Part shown: positions 26,589 to 33,953 of the stretch, piece by piece
How positions within the stretch are numbered: the first letter of the stretch is position 1
How the letters are laid out: each line of letters opens with the position of its first letter
Assembly (NCBI GenBank): GCA_017461945.1
Contig: JAFTSB010000011.1
Span: forward strand, 1 to 64,000
DNA: 64,000 nucleotides
Source of the DNA: Clostridia bacterium
Lineage (GTDB): Bacteria; Bacillota; Clostridia; Oscillospirales; CAG-272
Direction: 5' to 3'
Notes under the pieces: generated by a model
What the model saw: the letters and a program-made list of their open reading frames with translations, nothing else
Database searches by the model: none
Told to the model about the DNA's origin: nothing
Translations under genes and position numbers: made by a program

Positions 26589-28040
26589 ATGGAACATATC
26601 AAAAAAAGACGGAATCTTGACCTGACCGAGGGGCCTCTGCTTTACAAGATCATGCTGTTTGTATTGCCCTTGATGGCCTCAAACCTTTTGCAGACCCTAT
26701 ACAACGCCGCTGACATGATGGTGGTCAGCCTTTCGCACGAGGCCAATGCCGTGGGCGCCATTGGCACAACCGGCGCCTTTATCAATATGGTGGTCAACAT
26801 CTTTATCGGCTTTTCGGCCGGTGCCAACGTGGTGGTGGCCCGCTATGTGGGGGCCAAGGATGACGATGCCGTTTCGCGCACGGTGCATACCGCCATTTGT
26901 ATGAGCCTGATCTTTGGTGCGATCGGCAGCATCGTGGGCCTTTGTGCCTCCAAGGCGGTGCTGGCCATGCTGGGCAACCAAGGCAAGCTGCTGGAGCTTT
27001 CTACCCTTTACACCCGCGTTTACTTTTGCGGTGTTCCCTTTATTTCGCTCACCAACTATTGCATTTCGATCCTGCGCGCCAAGGGCGACACCAAAACACC
27101 CTTGATCGTGCTTTCGTCCACAGGACTTTTGAACGTAGCACTCAACCTGTTCTTTGTGCTGGCCTGCGGTATGTCGGTGGAGGGCGTGGCACTGGCCACC
27201 TCCATTTCCAACGCGGTGTCTGCCGTGGTGCTGCTTTACATTCTGATGCGGGATAAAGGCCCCTGCCACTTCTCCTTTAAAAAGCTTCGCATCGAGCGGC
27301 ACTCCTTCTTCAGTATTCTTCACATCGGCCTGCCTGCCGGTATTCAAGGGGCGCTGTTCTCCATTTCCAATATGCTGATCCAATCCTCGATCATTCGTGT
27401 AAACAACAGCTATGGCTACGATCCCAACGGCTACCAGCCCGTGGTAGACGGCAACGCGGCCGCCGCCAATCTGGAGGGCTTTGTGTATACTGCCTCCAAC
27501 TCCATCTGTCAAGCGGCCATCACCTTTACCAGCCAACACGTGGGCGCCCAAAAGCTGCGCCGCATCAAGCGCGTGATGGCCACCTGCTATGCCGTGACCT
27601 TTGGTATTGCCGCCGTATGCAGTATTGTTCTGTTGCTGCTCCGTCGGCCGTTGCTTGCGCTTTATGGCGTTGCCCCCAGCGCCAGCGACCCCGCCCTGGA
27701 GCTTGCCTTTGAAACCGGCGTGACCCGTATGATGTGGACCATCATTCCCTATTTTCTGCTGGCCTTTATGGAGGTGGGGGGCGGCGTGGTACGCGGCCTT
27801 GGCAAATCCCTTACCTCCACCATCGTGTCGCTGGTGGGTGCTTGTCTGTTCCGCGTGGTCTGGATCTCCACCGTGTTCAACTGGGCCATTGTCAACACCG
27901 ATCCCCACACGGCGCTGATCTCCATTTTCCTCTCCTACCCCATCTCCTGGGCGCTGACGGCGCTGATCCACCTGTGCTGTGCCGGCTTTGCATTGCGGAA
28001 AATGATCCGACAGTACGACCCAAAAGAGGCGACAGTGTAA
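26589..28040 (+). CDS. MATE-family multidrug exporter (copy 1)
   Basis: A 483-residue inner-membrane protein with about 12 predicted helices and the MATE opening LTEGPLLYKIMLFVLPLMASNLLQTLYNAADMM. It exports cationic drugs or metabolites by Na+ or H+ antiport. The ATG at 26589 follows GGAAAG; the upstream ATG at 26562 has no ribosome site. It is divergent from an AraC regulator and converges on a close paralogue. Confidence 0.93.
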   Translation: MEHIKKRRNLDLTEGPLLYKIMLFVLPLMASNLLQTLYNAADMMVVSLSHEANAVGAIGTTGAFINMVVNIFIGFSAGANVVVARYVGAKDDDAVSRTVHTAICMSLIFGAIGSIVGLCASKAVLAMLGNQGKLLELSTLYTRVYFCGVPFISLTNYCISILRAKGDTKTPLIVLSSTGLLNVALNLFFVLACGMSVEGVALATSISNAVSAVVLLYILMRDKGPCHFSFKKLRIERHSFFSILHIGLPAGIQGALFSISNMLIQSSIIRVNNSYGYDPNGYQPVVDGNAAAANLEGFVYTASNSICQAAITFTSQHVGAQKLRRIKRVMATCYAVTFGIAAVCSIVLLLLRRPLLALYGVAPSASDPALELAFETGVTRMMWTIIPYFLLAFMEVGGGVVRGLGKSLTSTIVSLVGACLFRVVWISTVFNWAIVNTDPHTALISIFLSYPISWALTALIHLCCAGFALRKMIRQYDPKEATV

Positions 28041-28069
28041 GCTCATAGCGCCAAGCTGAAAAGCAATAG

Positions 28070-28118
28070 AAAAGAGAGAACCTTTCGGCAATCCACCGAT
28101 CTGTTCTCTCTTTTTGTT
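28070..28118. terminator. Shared terminator of the convergent MATE genes
   Basis: AAAGAGAGAAC and GTTCTCTCTTT form an 11-bp stem with a loop of about 21 bases, flanked by A and T runs on both strands. Confidence 0.8.
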
Positions 28119-28164
28119 TGTTATTCGAACGTTTCCCCGATTGCACGTGGCGTTGTTCAGGCCT

Positions 28165-29610
28165 TTAGGATGCGCTATACGGCTCTTCCTCGCGCTGGGC
28201 GCGGATGCGACGGCGCAGGATCACCATGACACAGATAAAGGCCGCCATGGCGCTGAGCCCCCAGGAAATGGGATAGGAAATATACAGCGACTCCAGATTG
28301 GAGAAGGCGCGGAACACGGTATAGATCCACGCCACGCGGAAGAAGCACGTGCCCACCAGCGACACCGTGGTGGAGGTCATGGACTTGCCAAGGCCGCGCA
28401 GCACCGCGTTGGAAACATCCAACGCCGCATAGACGATAAAGGGCGCCCACTTGATATAAATGCGAGTCTTGGCTGTGTTATAGGCCAGCATGGCCACGGG
28501 ATCGTCTGCAATAGCGCGCACGCCATAAAGAGCGAGGAGCGGGTTGCGCAGCAGCACCAGAATCACGGTGATCAGCACCGCCACACAGCCCTCCACCAAA
28601 AAGCACGCTCCCATAACGCGTTTCACGCGGTCATAGCGCTTGGCGCCGGCGTTCTGCCCTGTAAAGGTAACGGCGGCCTGATGCACGGCATTGACAGCGG
28701 TAAATCCAAAGTTCTCCAGGCTGAGGGTGGCGGCGTTCCCCTTGATCACGGGCTCATAGCTGCAGGGCACCCCAAGCTCGGCCACCATGCGGTCGTTGAC
28801 CTGCAGGATGGAGGATTGGATCAGCATATTGGAAATGGAGAACAGCGCCCCTTGAATACCGGCAGGCAGGCCGATGCCAATGATCTCACGAAAGGCCTGC
28901 TTGTGGATGCGGAGCTTATGAAAGGAAAAGCGGCAGGGGCCGTTGTCGCGGCGCAGAATACAGATCAGCACAATGGCCGAAACGGCATTGGCAACCACCG
29001 TGGCAAGGGCCACGCCCTCCACCGACAAACCGCAAACCAGCACAAAGAACAAGTTAAGCAGTACGTTGACGATGCCGGAGGACATCAGCACGAAAAGCGG
29101 CGTGCGCGTATCGCCCTTGGCGCGGAAAATCGAAATGAGATAGTTGGCAATGGAAATGAACGGAATGCCTGCAAAATAGATATACGTATACGTGGTTGCA
29201 AGACCGAGCAAGCTATCCGGCGTGCCCATGGCCAGCAGAACAGGGCGCGAAACCGCAATGCCGATGATGCCACCCGAAACACCAAAGATCAGGCTCATGC
29301 AAATGGCGGTATGGACGGCGTGTGACACGCCCTCCTCGTTTTTAGCACCGATGTTGCGCGCCACCAACACGTTAGCGCCCACCGAAAAGCCGATGAACAC
29401 GTTGGTGATCAGGGTCACAAAGGATCCCGTTGTTCCAACGGCGCCCACGGCGTTTTCCACGCCGGAAAGCTCCACCACCATCATGTCGGCAGCGTTGTAA
29501 AAGACCTGCAGCAGATTGGTTACCATCAGCGGCAGCATAAAACGGATGATCTTATACAACACCGGCCCCTCGGTCATGACCACTGTGCGTTTTGGCTTGG
29601 TCAGTTCCAT
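28165..29610 (-). CDS. MATE-family multidrug exporter (copy 2)
   Basis: A 481-residue paralogue of the convergent gene, sharing TEGPVLYKIIRFMLPLMVTN, NAADMMVVELSG and PAGIQGALFSISNMLIQSS. It has about 12 membrane helices. It transports an unknown cation or toxin. It has its own promoter; there is no adjacent regulator, unlike copy 1. The two copies could reflect an ancient inverted duplication. Confidence 0.93.
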   Translation of the reverse strand: MELTKPKRTVVMTEGPVLYKIIRFMLPLMVTNLLQVFYNAADMMVVELSGVENAVGAVGTTGSFVTLITNVFIGFSVGANVLVARNIGAKNEEGVSHAVHTAICMSLIFGVSGGIIGIAVSRPVLLAMGTPDSLLGLATTYTYIYFAGIPFISIANYLISIFRAKGDTRTPLFVLMSSGIVNVLLNLFFVLVCGLSVEGVALATVVANAVSAIVLICILRRDNGPCRFSFHKLRIHKQAFREIIGIGLPAGIQGALFSISNMLIQSSILQVNDRMVAELGVPCSYEPVIKGNAATLSLENFGFTAVNAVHQAAVTFTGQNAGAKRYDRVKRVMGACFLVEGCVAVLITVILVLLRNPLLALYGVRAIADDPVAMLAYNTAKTRIYIKWAPFIVYAALDVSNAVLRGLGKSMTSTTVSLVGTCFFRVAWIYTVFRAFSNLESLYISYPISWGLSAMAAFICVMVILRRRIRAQREEEPYSAS

Positions 29611-29659
29611 GCTTTACTCTCCTCTCGACTCCACAATAACGGATAAACACATTACTTTT

Positions 29660-29688
29660 ATTATACTCCCCCACAGCACCCCCGTCAA
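29660..29688 (-). promoter_or_regulatory. Promoter of the second MATE gene
   Basis: TTGACG (29688-29683) and a perfect TATAAT (29665-29660) with a 17-base spacer on the minus strand. Confidence 0.75.
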
Positions 29689-29827
29689 GATTTTTGTCGA
29701 ATCATTTTGTGGGGTAGCGTAAAAGGAAACGGGGGATGTCCGCCGTGGATCATTTGGTACGCTACCAAAAGAATAAATATCCCCCGCATAGCAGGGGTAT
29801 TTCAGTTTCGGGCTAATACTACTGGCT
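29689..29827. other. Intergenic spacer with an inverted repeat
   Basis: No gene. GGTAGCGTA (29713-29721) and TACGCTACC (29758-29766) form an inverted repeat around a 36-base loop, and GGGGGAT-type runs flank it. It leads directly into the dispersed element at 29828. Confidence 0.4.
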
Positions 29828-30236
29828 GCGCACAAGTGCGCTTTTTATTGGCCTGCCAGCCATGCAAGGAATACCGGGCACCTGTCAACGGGTTGTGAAA
29901 ATTTTCGTCCTTCTCAAATCAACCGCTCACTTCAACGCCTTCTCTTCGTCTCTCGTCGGTCGTCTACTCCGTAGCCTTCTCTCCGTCTCTCGTCGGTCGT
30001 CTACTTCGTAGCCTTCTCTCCGTCTCTCGTCGGTCGTCTACTTCGTAGCCTTCTCTCCGTCTCTCGTCGGTCGTCTACTTCGTAGCCTTCCTCCGAGAGG
30101 AAGGTGGCGCGCGAATGCGTGACGGAAGGAGCCTGCGTGCACGAAGGCTTTTTCTCTCGCCACTTCACAAGTGCTTCTCTTTCGTTACGCGGGCTCCCCC
30201 ACCCGCTTTGCGGGAGCTCCCTCCCGGAGGGGGCCT
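29828..30236. repeat. Dispersed repeat element, locus A (four 37-bp units)
   Basis: It begins with the hairpin GCGCACAAGTGCGC, continues through a segment nearly identical to locus B, then four direct 37-bp units starting at 29940, 29977, 30014 and 30051 (core CTCGTCGGTCGTCTACTTCG), and ends with a conserved tail containing TTCCTCCGAGAGGAAGGTGG, GTGACGGAAGGAG and inverted GGGAGCTCCCTCCCGGAGGG. The 37-bp period excludes a coding array, and there are no spacers, so it is not CRISPR. Confidence 0.9.
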
Positions 30237-30292
30237 TATAGCTAAAACGCCGCTCCTCCCCCCGGCATAGCCGGAGGTTCATTTGTGGAAAC

Positions 30293-30332
30293 AAAGAAAA
30301 ATCGGCGCGCGGTGTCATACCGCGCGCCGATT
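30293..30332 (-). terminator. Terminator of the oadB-like operon
   Basis: A perfect 14-bp stem (AATCGGCGCGCGGT) with a 5-base loop, followed on the minus strand by TTTTTCTTTG. Confidence 0.9.
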
Positions 30333-30336
30333 GCTT

Positions 30337-30468
30337 TTATTTTTTGCCAAGCAGCTTACCAAGGCCGTATACGGCGCCGATGATCACGCCCATTACGATA
30401 AAAATACCCAGCATACCAACCCCCATATAGGAGAGGTTGTGCACAAAATTCATAGGCTCAAAATTCAT
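30337..30468 (-). CDS. 43-residue membrane microprotein downstream of oadB
   Basis: A short protein, MNFEPMNFVHNLSYMG then a single hydrophobic helix (VGMLGIFIVMGVIIGAVYGL) and a basic tail GKLLGKK. It lies 72 bases after the beta-subunit gene and before the shared terminator. The position suggests a small gamma-like subunit or assembly factor of the sodium pump, far shorter than classic OadG. The start is the ATG at 30468; no strong ribosome site is seen. Confidence 0.72.
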   Translation of the reverse strand: MNFEPMNFVHNLSYMGVGMLGIFIVMGVIIGAVYGLGKLLGKK

Positions 30469-30540
30469 TTTTTATACTCCATTCTGCCGCGATACACGCG
30501 GCGATACGTTTCAAAAATCAACAAACGGTTGCGTTTTTTG

Positions 30541-31656
30541 TTACATAAAGAAGTTCAGGATCATACCGCCGGCAATCACCGATGCGATCTGGCCGGAAAC
30601 GTTAACACCAATGGACTGCATCAAAAGGTGGTTTTGGGGATCCTCCTCCAGGCCCATCTTGTGCACCACGCGGCCCGACATGGGGAACGCAGAAATGCCG
30701 GCAGCACCGATCATGGGGTTCAGCTTTTCCTTAAGGAACAGATTGAGGAACTTGGCAAACAGCACGCCGCCCGCCGTATCAAACACAAAGGCAAACAGGC
30801 CAAGACCCAGGATCAGCAGCGTTTCGGGCACCAGAAACTTGTCGGCGACCATTTGGCTGGCAATGGTAAGGCCAAGGAAGATGGTAACCAGATTGGCCAG
30901 CACCTTTTGTGCCGTTTCGGAAAGCGAATTCAGCACGCCGCACTCGCGGATCAGGTTACCGAACATCAAGAAGCCCACCAGCGCGATGGAGGCAGGGGCG
31001 ACCATGCCGGCCACCAGCGTGATCACGATGGGGAACAAAATCTTGGTTGCCTTGCTGACGTTGCCGGGGCGGTAGGGCATGCGGATCATACGCTCCTTTT
31101 TGGTGGTCAGCAGTTTGATCACGGGGGGCTGGATAATGGGCACCAGCGCCATATAGGAATACGCGGCCACCATGATGGCAGGCAGGTATTTCGACCCCAG
31201 CTTGATCGCAACCGAGATGGCGGTGGGGCCGTCGGCAGCGCCGATGATGCCGATGGCGGCAGCATCGTTGAGGGGGAAGAACATCGAAGCCACGCACATG
31301 GTAAAGAAGATGCCGAACTGTGCAGCTGCGCCAAACAGCATCAGCTTGGGGTTGGAAAGCACAGGGCCAAAGTCGATCATGGCGCCAATGCCGATAAACA
31401 GAATCAGAGGAAACAGCTCGTTGGCGATGCCGGCATTAAACAGAACCGACAAGGGTCCCTCCGGGCCGATAGCGCCCGACCAAGGCAGGTTGACCATAAT
31501 GGTGCCAAAGCCAAGAGGCAGGAGGAGTGTGGGCTCCATTTCCTTTTTGATGGCCAGATAGATCAGCGTGCCGCCGATCACCCACATCACCACCATTTTC
31601 CAGTCCAGAGCAACAAAGCTGCTCCACAAAAAGTCCATTTGCTCTACAAAGGTCAT
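30541..31656 (-). CDS. Na+-translocating decarboxylase, beta subunit
   Basis: A 371-residue integral membrane protein of the OadB/GcdB/MmdB family: about 9-11 helices, LFIGIGAMIDFGP, the AAAIGIIGAADGPTA sodium-path motif with its conserved Asp, and SGRVVHKMG near the C-terminus. In the complex it couples decarboxylation of carboxybiotin to Na+ export. No carboxyltransferase alpha or biotin-carrier gene is next to it, so its partner must be elsewhere. AAGGAGG precedes the ATG. Confidence 0.92.
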   Translation of the reverse strand: MTFVEQMDFLWSSFVALDWKMVVMWVIGGTLIYLAIKKEMEPTLLLPLGFGTIMVNLPWSGAIGPEGPLSVLFNAGIANELFPLILFIGIGAMIDFGPVLSNPKLMLFGAAAQFGIFFTMCVASMFFPLNDAAAIGIIGAADGPTAISVAIKLGSKYLPAIMVAAYSYMALVPIIQPPVIKLLTTKKERMIRMPYRPGNVSKATKILFPIVITLVAGMVAPASIALVGFLMFGNLIRECGVLNSLSETAQKVLANLVTIFLGLTIASQMVADKFLVPETLLILGLGLFAFVFDTAGGVLFAKFLNLFLKEKLNPMIGAAGISAFPMSGRVVHKMGLEEDPQNHLLMQSIGVNVSGQIASVIAGGMILNFFM

Positions 31657-31688
31657 GTTTTATACCTCCTTAAACCCAAATCGGATTT

Positions 31689-31718
31689 ATTGTACCACAC
31701 GCAGGTGAGATATGTCAA
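31689..31718 (-). promoter_or_regulatory. Promoter of the oadB-like gene
   Basis: TTGACA (31718-31713) and TACAAT (31694-31689) with an 18-base spacer on the minus strand. Confidence 0.7.
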
Positions 31719-31766
31719 TAGAAAACGCACATTTCCCTTTTATTCTTTCCTATTTTTATTTATATA

Positions 31767-31795
31767 TAGACACGAGGGGTAAAAAATGCTATAAT
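31767..31795 (+). promoter_or_regulatory. Promoter of the M20 peptidase gene
   Basis: TAGACA (31767-31772), 17 bases, then TATAAT (31790-31795) with an extended TGC before it. Divergent from the oadB-like promoter. Confidence 0.72.
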
Positions 31796-31826
31796 GGATT
31801 TAATCTCAAAAAAGGAGCACTGCCAA

Positions 31827-32993
31827 ATGTCACACACCTCTGTTTTTGCCGCCATTGATGCCCTGGCCGACGTTTACGTTGATTTTTGGGAGGATGCTTG
31901 CAACATCGAAAGCCCCACCCTATACAAGGAGGGTGTGGATGCTGTTGGCACCTATTTTATGAAAAAAGCCAAGGAACGGGGCTGGAAAATTGAGGTCTTT
32001 GAACAGTCCGTTTCCGGCAATGCCATTTGCATCACCATGAACCCGGAGGCACAGGGTGCGCCCATTGCCCTGTCGGGGCATATGGATACGGTGCACGCGG
32101 TGGGCTCCTTTGGCTCCCCCGCCGTGCGCGTGGATCGGGAAAACGACCGCATCTACGGTCCGGGTGTTACCGACTGCAAGGGCGGTGCTGTGGCGGCCTT
32201 TCTTGCCATGGACGCCCTGCAAGCCTGCAGCTATCAGGATCGCCCCGTGATGCTTTTGTTGCAAAGCGATGAAGAGAACGGCAGCAAGACCAGCGGCAAG
32301 CAGACCATTGGCTGGATCTGTGAAAAGGCCAAGGACTGTGTGGCCTTTCTCAATGCCGAGGGCTATAAAGAAGGCAGTCTGGTCGTTGGCCGCAAGGGCA
32401 TTCTGCGCTATCGCTTTGATGTGGTGGGTGAGGCAGTCCATTCGGCCGACTGCGCCAACGGCATTGGCGGCATCAACGCCATTGCCGAAGCCGCACACAA
32501 GATCCTGGAGCTGGAAAAGCTGAAGGATCGTTACGGCATCACCTGCAACTGCGGTCTGATTGAGGGTGGTACCGTGGCCAACACCGTGCCCGACCGTTGC
32601 TCTTTTGTGGCCGACATCCGTTGCGCCAACGAGGAGCAGCTGCAAAGGGCGGCGCAAAAGGTGCAGGAAGTGGCCGATCGCGCCTATCTGCAGGGCGCCC
32701 ACTGCACAGTGGAGCGCATCAGCTATCGGGTGGCCATGGACCCCAGCAACGCGAAAAATCAAGAGCTGTTTTGCCAATTAAATCGCTGCTTTGCGCAGGC
32801 AGGTCTGCCCGTGCTGGAGCACCGGATCTCCAACGGCGGCTCCGATGCCGCCGATGCCACCGTGGCCGGTATTCCCACCGTGGATTCGATTGGCGTTGCC
32901 GGCGGCAGAATCCATTCGGTGGAGGAATTTGCCTATCTTTCCTCCCTTCCCCTTGCCGCCAAACGCATGGCAGCAGCAATTTTGTATTTGTAA
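31827..32993 (+). CDS. M20-family metallopeptidase (ArgE/DapE/CPG2-like)
   Basis: A 388-residue cytoplasmic zinc amidohydrolase. Metal and catalytic motifs are SGHMDTVH, GPGVTDCKGG, QSDEENGS and the C-terminal ISNGGSDAADA. The dimerisation insert (VGEAVHSADCANGIGG) is present. Substrates in this family are acyl amino acids or dipeptides; the exact one cannot be read. ATG 31827 is 9 bases from GGAG; the longer frame from 31794 overlaps the -10 box. It is probably monocistronic. Confidence 0.9.
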   Translation: MSHTSVFAAIDALADVYVDFWEDACNIESPTLYKEGVDAVGTYFMKKAKERGWKIEVFEQSVSGNAICITMNPEAQGAPIALSGHMDTVHAVGSFGSPAVRVDRENDRIYGPGVTDCKGGAVAAFLAMDALQACSYQDRPVMLLLQSDEENGSKTSGKQTIGWICEKAKDCVAFLNAEGYKEGSLVVGRKGILRYRFDVVGEAVHSADCANGIGGINAIAEAAHKILELEKLKDRYGITCNCGLIEGGTVANTVPDRCSFVADIRCANEEQLQRAAQKVQEVADRAYLQGAHCTVERISYRVAMDPSNAKNQELFCQLNRCFAQAGLPVLEHRISNGGSDAADATVAGIPTVDSIGVAGGRIHSVEEFAYLSSLPLAAKRMAAAILYL

Positions 32994-33047
32994 CATTCGC
33001 CTGCGACCCCTGCGCAAGGCATCGCGCATGGAGGCTGTAAAAGCATT

Positions 33048-33076
33048 TTGACATCAAAAAAGGCGAAACGTAAAAG
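33048..33076 (+). promoter_or_regulatory. Promoter and palindrome before the membrane-anchored XRE gene
   Basis: TTGACA (33048-33053), 17 bases, TAAAAG (33071-33076). The -35 box lies in a perfect TTTTGACATCAAAA palindrome (33046-33059), a possible autoregulatory operator. Confidence 0.5.
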
Positions 33077-33133
33077 TGTTTTGATGGACAAAGAAAGCGG
33101 CGCGATGTATCATGTAGGCAAAGGAGGTGGCGT

Positions 33134-33781
33134 ATGATGGATATCGGAGCAAAACTGCGAGAGGCACGTCTGGCTGCGCAGCTCACACAGGAGCAAGCCG
33201 CCGAAGATCTTGGCATCAGCAGGCAGACAATGTCGAATTGGGAAAACGGAAAAACCTACCCGGATATTGTCAGCGTGATCAAAATGAGCGACCTGTACGC
33301 CATAAGTCTTGATTGCCTTTTAAAGGATCCCCAAAAAGCAGCCTTGCCGGATTATATCAATTATCTGAAGGAAAGCACCAACACCTCCAACAGCAGGTCA
33401 AGGCTGTCAAAAATCATTCTGGTCGCCATGTATCTTGGCATCTGGTCCTTTGCCCTGATCGTATTCTGGTGCTTTATCAGCGGCTCGGATGCCATGGGCT
33501 ATAGCCTTGTGGTTCTGTGGTTCATCCTCCCCATGGCCACCCTTGTGATCTCGCTGCTGATCGGGAAAAATGATTTTTGGAGGCAGCGCAAGTGGCTGGC
33601 CGCCCCCGTTTTTGGGGTCATGCATATGCTGGCGGAGTATCTGACATTCAGCACTGCCAATATGCTGGCGTTTGATAAGATCAACGCGCCGCAGCTTTGG
33701 ATGCTTTTGCCCTGCGCAGCCGTTTCGGCCTTGGGGCTGTGGATCGGCACCGTGGTCAACCGCAAAAATGCAGAAAAATAG
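33134..33781 (+). CDS. XRE-family regulator with a C-terminal membrane domain
   Basis: A 215-residue protein. Residues about 4-65 form a helix-turn-helix of the Cro/C1 type (KLREARLAAQLTQEQAAEDL, ISRQTMSNWENGKTYPD). From about residue 93 onward there are four hydrophobic helices, ending VVNRKNAEK. The fusion resembles membrane-tethered repressors that sense envelope stress or antimicrobials, a role not provable here. GGAGG lies 6 bases before the ATG. It ends with the same terminator as the XRE gene at 10964. Confidence 0.86.
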   Translation: MMDIGAKLREARLAAQLTQEQAAEDLGISRQTMSNWENGKTYPDIVSVIKMSDLYAISLDCLLKDPQKAALPDYINYLKESTNTSNSRSRLSKIILVAMYLGIWSFALIVFWCFISGSDAMGYSLVVLWFILPMATLVISLLIGKNDFWRQRKWLAAPVFGVMHMLAEYLTFSTANMLAFDKINAPQLWMLLPCAAVSALGLWIGTVVNRKNAEK

Positions 33782-33782
33782 C

Positions 33783-33810
33783 AAAAACCCCGACACGTGT
33801 CGGGGTTTTT
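33783..33810 (+). terminator. Terminator of the membrane XRE gene
   Basis: A palindrome identical to the one at 11222-11249, with T5GTGCTTTT downstream. Confidence 0.93.
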
Positions 33811-33953
33811 GTGCTTTTGCGCAGCCATGTATGATGTAAGATTTGCACAAGCCACGCGGCTATCCTATAGGAGCGAACACTTTTCTCCCTACACCGTCAA
33901 TGTGCGTTGCCGGGGCGCCAAGCAGCCGCCCCAACGCGGTGCGACGATCCTTT

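Noticed and set aside
29940..30087. CRISPR array
   Set aside because: The 37-bp units are directly adjacent with no unique spacers, and no cas gene is seen within the window.
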